In this document: positions 1-10,300 of the stretch, one piece after another
Numbering within the stretch: the stretch's first letter is position 1
How the letters are laid out: each line of letters starts with the position of its first letter
From: Podila epigama
Lineage: Eukaryota; Mortierellomycota; Mortierellomycetes; Mortierellales; Mortierellaceae
Length of the DNA: 19,615 nt
Reading direction: 5' to 3'
Assembly: GCA_015679605.1 (NCBI GenBank)
Contig: JAAAVE010000413.1
Span: 348 to 19,962, forward strand
Position numbers and translations under genes: made by a program
The notes under the pieces: model-generated
What the model was told of the DNA's origin: nothing
The model's database searches: none
The model's input: the letters and a program-made list of their open reading frames with translations, nothing else

Positions 1-162
1 GGTCAGAACCATTCTTTGTTTTTTTTTCTTTCCTTTCTTCCATCTTGTTCTTGTTCACTGCACATTTCATCATTCCCTTTCTCTTCCCACGTCTCTTCCA
101 CATCTTTTTATACCCCACCTTTTATAACATCCTCACTCCATCACCCCCCTACATTATTAGCC
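1..162 (+). promoter_or_regulatory. Pyrimidine-rich leader upstream of the first gene
   Basis: The 162 bases before the first plausible ATG are strongly C/T-rich on the plus strand, with T runs and CCT/CCC stretches and no other ATG in good context. This resembles the C/T-rich leader ahead of the UGDH ATG in this window, so it is probably 5' UTR and proximal promoter. The window edge cuts the region, so the true promoter may lie outside. No TATA box could be assigned. Confidence 0.35.
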
Positions 163-962
163 ATGGCCGCACGCTCAGAACAGGTAGGCAAAACCGCATT
201 TACCCTAGTTAACTACAAGTTTCTTTATCATAGTATTGACGTACTAAAACCATCTCACAAAAACAATTATTATAGATGACAATCTTGAACCCTCACCAAC
301 CTTCAATGACCACCGCAGGGAACCCATCTTTCACAACAAACACACGCACGCATACGATGGCACAGAACAACAGCAATCACAGCAACAACAGCAATAGCAA
401 CCAAAGTGTTAAAAAACTTGGTTCTGAGCGACGACCCTCCTTCTCCATCATGCTACCGCCTTCGTGTTCAAGGAGTAGCCATCTGACGAGCAAGTCGATT
501 GTCCATCTGCACGAAAATGACCATACCTTGGATGCAAATGGCTCTACAGCAGGATTCGAGGAAGCCTTGCAGCAACAACCATTCAATTCTTTTCAGAGTT
601 TTGAACCACAAGGTCGACGACGTAGCGTCCAGTTTATTCCTGGTAGGAGCGAGAGTGAGAGAGAGAGAGAAAAAAGCATTTTTGCTATAAAAGAACGAAA
701 ATCCTCCCTCCCTTCCCTACTCCATCCAACTCTTTGCTTGCTTTCTCTCCTCCCCCCTCCCCCCCTTTCATCCCCCCCACAAACATGATTCTTTCCTTTA
801 CTAACGAAAAAAAAAATCTCTCAATGACCATGACCATCAACAATAGGCGAGGATGACAATTTGACAAACCATGACGCAAAGGCAGTATACCTTCCAAAGA
901 CACCTTACCCAACGACCAGTACTCAAGATGAACTACTAAGGAGTCAGTTTTCTATTGATTGA
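163..962 (+). CDS. Unrecognised 167-aa Ser/Asn-rich protein, three exons
   Basis: Proposed exons are 163-183, 276-642 and 847-962, giving 167 codons plus TGA. The start sits in strong context (gccATGGcc). Intron 1 (184-275) begins GTAGGC and ends TATAG. Intron 2 (643-846) begins GTAGGA, has a CTAAC branch-point-like motif near 800 and ends AATAG. Phases 0 and 1 keep the frame open. Residues ~8-50 are Asn/Ser/Thr-rich and probably disordered. Two basophilic-kinase-type sites are visible: RRPSF near residue 59 and RRRSV near 121. A proline-directed KTPYP lies near 147 in the short third exon. No signal peptide, membrane segment or known domain is seen, and I do not recognise the family. The predicted pI is not computed. 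AATAAA signals at 1068 and 1076 fit its 3' end. It is convergent with the VPS9 gene. Alternative splicing or a missing upstream exon is possible. Confidence 0.6.
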
Positions 963-1381
963 CCAGCACTTTTTTTTATTTTTTTTTCATGCGGGAATAT
1001 ATATTCAGTACCATTGACTTGGTATTTTAGTGCAATGAGAGATTCACTTCCTATTCAACAGCAAAAAAATAAAAAAATAAAAAAAATCTCAACCTGGGTC
1101 ATGTTTCCAGTGTTTCCAGAGGGTGAGTAACAAAAAAAAAAAAAAAAAAAAAGAAAGTGCTGTGTTCAGGAACGGTGTCACCAAGGCGCTAGAACTTGTT
1201 TATCCAGTCAAGCACGTCCTTTTCGACCTTTTTTTTTTATTTATTTATTTTCTCTTTTTCTCTGTTAAAATATACGCGCTTTAGTATTCAAGAAAAAAGC
1301 GATAAGATGAAAATAAAAAAGAAAAAAGAAAAGAAAAAAGAAAAGAAAAAAAAGAAAAAGATAAAAAAAAAATATCTACCT
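963..1381. terminator. Convergent intergenic region with poly(A) signals for both flanking genes
   Basis: The two flanking stop codons are 419 bp apart. The plus strand carries overlapping AATAAA signals at 1068-1073 and 1076-1081, about 106 nt after the stop of the 167-aa gene. The minus strand carries three AATAAA copies (TTTATT on plus) at 1236-1241, 1240-1245 and 1244-1249, about 135-145 nt after the VPS9 gene stop. Also present are a 21-A run at 1132-1152 and an A-rich AAAAG-type tract at about 1316-1372. No gene is seen here. Use of these signals as cleavage signals is inferred from sequence only. Confidence 0.5.
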
Positions 1382-4300
1382 CTACCGCCGTCCAAGAACA
1401 CCAAGTCGTCCATTACCCACTAACACATCTCCTCCTTCAACTTTTGCCAATTCACTCAGAAACTCGCCCATCATCCTTGTCTTGAGCTGAGGATCCTGCA
1501 TCAAGATGGGCGTCGTCGTCGTGCTATACTGCGTTGACGTCGTGAGACTATTCAGACTCGTCGTACTCCCACGACGACGGCATTCCGAGATCTCGAAATT
1601 CTCCTTGCTAGTTGTTGTACCATTTAGGGTCCCAGGTTCAAATCCAAGACCTGGACCCTGTGGCTTTTGCTGTTGGTTCGACGCAAGTGGAAGAGGCAGT
1701 GGCAGAGGCATTGATAGATGAAGCGGATGTGGATTCATATACTTGCCACTATCTGTCTTTACATGAACCGATTCTCGCTGCTGTTGTTGTTGCTCTTGAA
1801 GCTTCATAGACAATGGCGGTAATGAAGATAACGACACTGAAGATGTACTCCCCTCTTTGATTTCACCTCGTTTCTTCTCCTGCATCAGACTTCCTGATTG
1901 AACTGGACTGATACTCGGTGAAGAAGAAGCGGCAGCAGCCGCTGCAGCTGCAATGACTATTGAATCTTCAACAGAGCTTGATAGAGTGCTTGTCGTGGTC
2001 ATGGCTGTAGTGGTTGTAGCCGTCGCCATGGGCTTTAATGAATCACACGTAGCAGACACCCGACGTTCATGTCGTCCATTTTGCAACTGCAACTGTTGTT
2101 GCTTCTTTCGCCCTCCTGCTCCTGCTCCAACACACAAAGAATTGTCGTGGGCCAACCCTGTCGGTGGGAACGCATGGATACCTAAACCACGGTTCAAGCT
2201 ACCTGTTCCCATTGAAAAGGATGACGATGATGATCCCATCGACAGAAAAGACCCTGTTGTCGCTGAGGCTGAATGTTGTCGATGATGGTGGAGGTGATTT
2301 TGAGGTGATGGCTGCTGCAAACGAGGAATATGATTGAGCATAGGCGATGATTGCCTCTGCTGTTGCTGTTGCTGTTGTTGCAATTGGAAATCCACAGATC
2401 CAGTTCCAAAACTCGACGTCGATCCATTCAACGATCCATAACAACTCAGACTTGAACTCGGTCGAGGTCCATCCATCGAATGGCGGATAGATGGTGACGA
2501 GCTTGAGGAATGATGTCCACCGTATCGTAAGGCTTCATAGGACGGTGTATAGCTGCTGCTACCCAGTATAGGCTTCGTATCCGCAGGCGAGCTGGAGCGG
2601 ACGACGACACTCCCTGTCAAGGGGCTGGCAAGTGAGATGATCTCTGGTGCCGCCTGTCGCCCAATATACTGAAAAGGTGGCGGGTGTTGCTGGTGTGAAT
2701 GCTGCTGCTGCTGTTGCTGTACTGTAGGCAGTGACGGTAGGGAACTCGTCAACCTTGATGACGTCACAAGGAGGTTGCCATCCACTGCTGAAGGTGACGA
2801 TACAGAGGAAGAGCTAATCGACAATGGCATGGCAACTGGCACTGGTAGTGTTGATGTTGATATCACTCCAGAGGAGGAAGGAGAGGAGGCAGAAGAGGAA
2901 GAGGACACGCTCTCACCAATGGTTGGTACGACATCGACAGGTTCGACATCGACTGGTGTGACATCGACTGGTGCAACCTCGAGTGGTTCAACCTCGACAG
3001 GCGTAACAACATTGACTGGTGCAACCTCGGCAGGAACAAAATCGACTGGTGCAGCAGCTGCTTCACTCATTACCAAAGATGACGCCCGCTCCTCTTCCAC
3101 AGGCCTCTTTTCCACAGTCGGCGTACTAGGTTTTGCCTCCTCTTGCTCAGTGTCTGGACGTGATGAACTACTACGACTTTTGACCAACTTGCTATTGCTC
3201 TGGAATCTATTGTCATTGCCACTGCTATTACCATTGCTGTTGCTATTGTTATTACCGTTGACAATAGTATGAGTACTCGTGCTGCCACTCTTGTTACTGT
3301 TTGCACTGTTACTCTCCTTCCGATTGTGGCCCTTGCCAAGGTCAGTAAAGACAAAAGGCGTGTTGGCCATGGAAATCGCTGGGGACCGTGCGCGCGTAAA
3401 TGACGACGACGATGACGTCCCACCATTCTGTTGCGCTAGAGTTTGTTGCTGCACTTGTGTCTGCCTAGACAGTCTCGCGAGCGTTGGTACCTCGGGCAAA
3501 GATCGTGTGGTTTCGACCGACATGCGTTGTTGCTGTTTCTTGACTCCGTCAAAGACTTCATTCAAAGCCATTGTCGACGTCCCTCCAGCGGTCGTCACAG
3601 TCGTCTTACAGAACACGGTCGAAGGCGCGGAAGGTGAGGGTGAGAGTTTCGGAAACACATGTCGATGATGACTTGATAGGCTCGATGCGGGCGTCAAAGT
3701 CGATCCGGAGGCTGAACCCGAAGCCGAAGTAAAGGTCGAGACATGACCAGCTGGAGCAACCGCTGCAGAGGATGAATTGGATGAAGAGACAGAAGACGAG
3801 GCTTGATGACGCGTCGTGCTCGATCTCGATCGGATACTTCCTGCAACACTCGAATTCCGCGACGATGACGACGATGACGACGACGACAACGCTCCCAAAG
3901 AATCACTACCACCGTTTGCCAAAGGTGCAGAGCTGGGGCTGGCTAAATGTGCACTCGCTGCCAAAGAATCAAGCAACGCATGCGCACTCGATGGTGAAAA
4001 GGTTGTTGGAGTGGTAGGTGTCGAGATGGACGATGTGGTCGTGGGTGAAGGCGATGTGCGGATCCTGGTCAGATGGTGCGTTCCAGACAATCTCTTTGAC
4101 GCGTTCACACTGTTCAAACCATGACTGCCAGGCTCTGGTGTCTGCGAGCGTGAGGGCGGGGCCGACGACGTGGTGGTCACCGCAGCCATCACGGGCGATT
4201 CACTTAGAATTAAAGGAGAGGTGGACAAGGGCGGCAAGGAAGGCGCCGCAGATGTAGCAGAGTTGCCATTTCCACTACCACCACCACTGACACTACCGTT

Positions 4301-7300
4301 CCGGAAGCGAGAGGCTGATGTCCAACCTAACCACGGTGATGACTGCGACGATGGTGAAACTGCCTCGTTTGATTCACTCGCCTCGCTGTTGCTCTTTTCG
4401 TGCCTCGTGTCAGACGCCATGGCCGAGGTCGAGGACGAGGTCGTCGTCGTGGCCGAGGCTGACGCCGCTGGAGAAATGTTGCTAAAATTCAAAGCACTGC
4501 TCAACGAGTTGGCACGCAGCATGGGCACTGACCCAGACATGAGACTGTTCGATCTCTGAGCGGGTTGGCGATAGCTCCCGCTCATACCAGGACCAAGACG
4601 TGGGCTTGTCGCAGGACTCGAATGATTGGAACTGTAGGGACGTGAAGACCGAATGGTGGCACTATTACCATGGAGAGTAGAACCTGTCGGAGTGCCTGTG
4701 TATGAATGAGAGGAAGCAAAGGAGGCACTTGAAGACGCCACAATCATGGACATGGGTCTAGCGCGTCCCTGACTGTGGCCATGCCCGTGGAGGTGGTGCG
4801 AGGACGTGTTTTGACCGCTCATGGGGGGTGTGGTCGGAGGTGGGAGCATGATCTGAGGTTTGACAACCAAATGAGGGGTCACGCTGCCGTTGTTGGTCGA
4901 TTGGAGTGGAAGAATCGTTGAACGGTGCATGGTTTCTCGTCCTTGCTCAACCGAAATCCTATGCAAGTGATGGTTGTGTTGTGCTTGCGCATAGGCCTGC
5001 CCATGATGATGATGATGAGAATGGTGGTGGTACTGGTGAAGACTGCTACTGCTACCATTTGAAATCGAGTGCCTCTGTGCAACGGGTGGCAGTTGTGGTG
5101 TGTGCGACTGACGACGGCCCAGCGTAGGAGCTGTCGGGTAGGTTGGGCCATCTGTGCTTGTCCCAGAGGGCCCTTGTCCGACAGGTGAGCCTGTTCCAAG
5201 AGGGGAATGGTTGCCAGTAGAACTGAACCGGGGGCCGAGCAAGGGACTTCTTGACCAACTGCCGTTGCTGCTGCTCGAGCCACTCGCTCCAAAGTCTTCC
5301 CCGTAGCCACCAACACTGCCCATCTTTCGAAGTCGATCATCAAAATTCATAGACATTGAACGGGCATGCCGTTGCTGGGAATGCTGGTCACTGTTATACC
5401 GACTAATCGCGGCTAGTCGCGGGGGGGAAGTCTCCAAGGGCGAGTGTAACATCCCACCAACTTCAGACTCTGGTGTTGGAGGCAAGAGATCAAAGGCTGG
5501 AGTGAAGGTGGAGGACTTTTTGGGCGGCGAAAATCCCCAACCAGTGTGAGAAGGTGTACCCCAGGGCATGATTGGAGGTTCATCTGTGGGTGACTTGACG
5601 TCAAAATCGAAACTCTTCCGCAAAGGCGGTATAGCATCGCCTGCTGCCGAACCGGGGCCGCTCGAGAGATGTGATGTAGAAGCCGTATCTGCCTCCATAA
5701 TACCCAATGGGTCGGATTTCAGGAATTCGAATGAGGCCTCAAAGGTCACCAAGGCGAAACTAAAGAGAAGTAACGAAAAAAGTAAAGTAATGAAGAAGAC
5801 AGATATGTTTAACAAGCTTGAAAAAAAATGGGGTATCATGTCCCAGGTTCCCCCAGGTGTAGTGTCAATTGCGTGAGTGAAAAAATACAAGCGGAAAAAA
5901 GTAAATCACATTCACTTACTTGACGTCAGATTTTGGTGCATGGATTCTGAACCTTTGAAGGTAAAAGATGTTACTGCCAAGACGCATCATCCTTGCTTGA
6001 ATAATGGCAAGGGCCAACAATGGGATAAAATCATCTGTAGTCACCGAGACCTCTATAAGATATCAAGTGGGGAATAAAAAAAGAGGGAGAACATGTATGG
6101 CGGTATTGGTGAGTATGACAGGGCAATGCTTGTTGTTAATGAAAACAAGTAGCACGAGGAAGAAGAAGAGGAAGCGAGGGAGAGAGAGAGACAAACCTGA
6201 GCGCTTCTTTTGAAGAAAACCCATGCCTTGACCATTCATGAGGTGATCCTCGGCTGCAGCTGCAATGGCGTCCAGAGCACGTTTGATGCAATGGACTTTT
6301 TCCAGGGGCGTGTTCCATGGCCCAGTCTCCATGGCCTCGTCTTCTATATCATCGTTGTCGTCACTCTGCGGTGATCCTGGTCCACTGTTGCTGCAACCTG
6401 ACCGTCGCTCTTGGTCCAGTCGATCATCCTGAACAATGATCCGGAGCGATTCCCGCAACTGGCGTCGTCGTCTTTCCTGTTCAGTTTCAACTGAACTTTC
6501 ATTACTGATAGATGTGGTTGAAGCGAAAAAGCCATTCAATCCACTCTTTCTCTTTTGTTGTTGCTGTTCTTGTTGATGCTGCTGGGCTGGGGAGGACGTA
6601 GAGAGGTATGCACTTTTGGGTGGTTCTTCTTCCTGGTCCCACGCCCTGAACATGCCAGCTGCTCGTTCCAATGCATGGTCAACACGCATGGTGCGCAATT
6701 TTTCGGACAGGCCCAATTTTCGAAGCGTCTCTTGCAGGAGTGGCCCCTCACTCGAGGCAAGGCAAGTACCTCCATCTAGTCCACGGTGGCCACCAGCGCT
6801 GAATAGATATTGGTGATAGCGCACAATCATCGCATCGGCCTCAACGTCTCGATGAGCATAGCAAGGCGCCAGGGAATGAATAAAAAGTTTCTGGTATAAT
6901 TTCCCTAGTACCACACTATTTACAAGAAGGTATGAAAGATAAGTGTCTATGTAGCAAGAGGGAGAGGGAATGTCCCATGCTATACCTTCATGCATGATAC
7001 TCAAGCCTCGGGGACATATCAATGATGCCCAAAAGGCCTGTCAACAACATTGACATAAAACAATATTGTAATTTTTACTTACTTTTCCATTAATTCTGCA
7101 AAACAATCCTGTTCAGCTTGAACTCCACGCAGGATTAGTTTTTGGAGTTTCACTGAATCGCCCAGACAGTCATTGTAGGCTTTGTCGTAGATAAGTCGCA
7201 ATTTGTCAAGGGTGTAGGTCGCGAAACCACGGATGTAGACATATGTGTTTTCAAACTCTTGACACAAGTTATGAAAATCCCGCAGGGCTCTTCCAAGTTC

Positions 7301-10300
7301 TGGGAACGATTCCAGAAAAGCAATATCACTATTAGGAGATATGGAAGAAGACAAATGGATGGCTGAGTGAGCAGAAACAGAGAAAGAGAGAGAAATCCAC
7401 ACAGATATACACAAATGTAGCATTTGCTCGGCCATAATCAAGATATATCTCGTTCATATACCTGGAATATTTGCGGATAGTTGGCATGATGGGTCCATCG
7501 AACGAGCGAGAGAACACGACGCCATCTCCTTCTAGTGGCCTGTCCAAGATGAGGACGCGGGTGGGTTTCTTTGATGATGAACTGTACACAGTCTCTTCGG
7601 ACAAGATTTGAACTGTCCTTGGGTGAGAAAAGCCTAAGTATGAAGGATTCATCATACATTGTTAGTCCATTGGAGATGCTCGCTATGTCTAGGCAGAGTA
7701 CCAAGGTGCCTGTGGGTATAACGATCGATACACACGCATATAACATAAAAAGACATCATTGGAGTATACCTGAAATCTCCTTGATACAGTCTCTGTCAAT
7801 CTCGACAACCTTGTGGTCAAGCGTCAGATACTGTCCTTGGTAGTAGGGTGATGGGGTCAAGATATGGGTATCTATGTCGTTCATGAAAACAAGTAGCAAA
7901 GGTAAGAAAAAAAAGAACCATTTTGAGCTCACAAAGAGGAGACACAATGGAAAAAAGCACGAAAAGAAAAACATCGGGAAGAGAGCAAAGAGACGCCAAC
8001 TGACCAACAAATGACTTGTGAAAAATAAGACCTCCCAGACTTCGTTCGCGTGGCACACAAATAACATTGCCTGGCTGAAAGCAATTGAAAGGTTGGACGG
8101 GCTGGTGGCGCTGTTGGTGAAAAAAATAGGATGATGTCGTGGAGTGGGATGTCTGTCGAAGGGACTGCCGGGACATAGGCGCGTGATGTGGATGGAACGA
8201 AGGCGAAGAGCTGTAATCGCTTCCACTTGGACTGCTGCTACCAGAGTTCATCCGAGAGAGGAATGGGGAACCAGGGAGGAGGCTACGCGACGAAGAAGCA
8301 CCATTGGTACTGCTATGATGGCCTCTGCTCTGATGATCGTTATGGTGACTATGACTGGAGTGATGGGAATGAGGATGGGATTGGCCCTGGTACTGGTAAT
8401 GTGCGTGAGATGATGAGGAGGGCGAGGAGGAGATGGATGAGGAAGCTCTGTGTTTGGCCTGGAGAAGGGCGTGTTGTGTCCGGAGCCAGCCGGGTTCCTG
8501 CTGGGCCTGGTAACGTTCTTGCATCTTTTGGAGATGGATATAGAATGAGTTTTCGTCAATTTCGACATCTTGCTCGTCAAGGTAGGAAGAAGAGTTTTGA
8601 GAGGCCGTGTCAGTGTTTGTGAAGGAGACGCGTCGGGAGGTGGTGCCACAGTTGGTGATTGTGCTGGAGATGCTCTGAGCAGGGGTACGTTTGGAACGAC
8701 GGCCGGGCGTTTTGGTGGTGTATCCTGAGGATGACTTTTTGGAGGGCGTCGGTGTTGTTGTTGGAGTGATGTCAAAGTAGGAAGGTCCTGAAGCTGGTGT
8801 GACAAAATGTGCGAGCAATTCTGGTGGCCGAGAACGCGATGGTGAAGAAGAAGCCTTGTCTAGTGGTTTTTTGTGTATTTGTTGATTGTTTTGTTATTAT
8901 TATTGTTGTTGTTATTAGGTCGAATGCGCATGATGTGCAGTATGTGTGTGTGTGTGAGAAGAGAGAAGAGAGAAGAGAGAGAAGAGAGAGAGAGCGAGAA
9001 GTAAAACGAGAGAAAGAGAAGAGCGAGTGAGTACACAAGTGAGCACAGCCGACGCCAAAAGGAACAAAAATGACGAGATGGAAGCGACAAAAAGAAGAGA
9101 GTTTTGCTTTTTGCTTTGAATGCGTGTGTGTTGAGTGTTTGAGTATTGAATGTTGAGTGTTGAGTGTTGAGTGTGAGTATTAGCATTAGTGAGTGCATTG
9201 AGAGAACGACAGAAAGAAAGAAAAGGTCAATCTTTGTTGTTTTCTTGGTTCAGGATTGGATTGTGAACACAAAAAAAAAAACCCGCCAATTTCATCTCGT
9301 CTACATCATTCACTTTGACATTATTGCCTGTCTATCAGTTTTTTGGTCACTCCTCATCCAGACAAACAAAAAAAGATCTTTTCTTTTGCGAGAGCAAACA
9401 GGAAAAAAAAAATGTATACACACACACATTCACACATCCATCCATTCGCAAACACAGACACACATGGACACACACACACACACACACAAAGACATCAAGA
9501 TATTGATAGGGCAGCAGTGTGCCTGACAGAAAAGAAGGTTGACACAGTGGGAATAATTGAAGTGTGATATTATGGCATCATGCTATGCAATGCATGCACC
9601 TGTTTGTTGGTCAACAGCACAATGCATGCAAGAACAAAAGAAAAGAAAAAGTCCTCAAACTGGACAGGGGATTGAGAGGGAACAGGGGGTGATAGGGTGG
9701 ATGTGTCAGCAACAAAATACAGTAGTTGAAGAGTAGAAGAGAGTGTGAAGGTGTGAATGTGTGAGCCATGCCATGCTATGCCGAAAAAAAACATGACAAT
9801 CTGACAACTATGTTTGGGACAATAAACAACAAACAAAACATGAACAACAGGGGTAAACATGCTTCTTTGTTTCCCAAAAAAACCTCCATTGAGCGCGTAT
9901 TTTTTTTGGTTCCCTTTTTTGCAATTCCACACCGAAAGTTCTGTTGAACCATGGCAAATCGTCTGCACAAGAGATAAAAGTATTCAAACGGAGACAAAGA
10001 GAAGGAGGTGGAGGCAGAAAAAAAAAAGGGACTGCAGTAGAGGAGGATGCATGCATCCATGCTTCCACCACATGCAGGGGTGAGGGTAGAGATTTGCGAG
10101 AGAAAGAAAGAAAGAGAGATAGATAGAGAGACCATGGAGACACCGGCCCTTGCCCAAATATAAACAACGATCGATGCGCCCAAAAATGGGTCACAGAGTC
10201 AGCAGATGTCGCCACTCTCTCTCTCTCTCTCTTTCTCCAACACTCCAACTGCAAATCCTCCACAACAACCGTGGGTAGCAAAATAAAGAAAAAGCACCTC

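Noticed and set aside
1620-1652. GGTTCAAATCC, a perfect tRNA B-box match, inside a near-inverted repeat
   Set aside because: No A box at a suitable distance and no cloverleaf; it lies in the VPS9 gene coding sequence and is explained by its Gly/Pro codons.
2775-4560. Long plus-strand frames within the VPS9 gene tail
   Set aside because: They are antisense shadows of Ser/Thr/Val repeat codons; no starts in good context and no domains.
5760-5890. The hydrophobic N-terminus obtained if the large tail frame is started near 5890 (it would look like a membrane anchor)
   Set aside because: This stretch is the intron between 5919 and 5760; splicing at CTCTTTAG restores the VPS9 helix, and there is no ATG at the frame's start.
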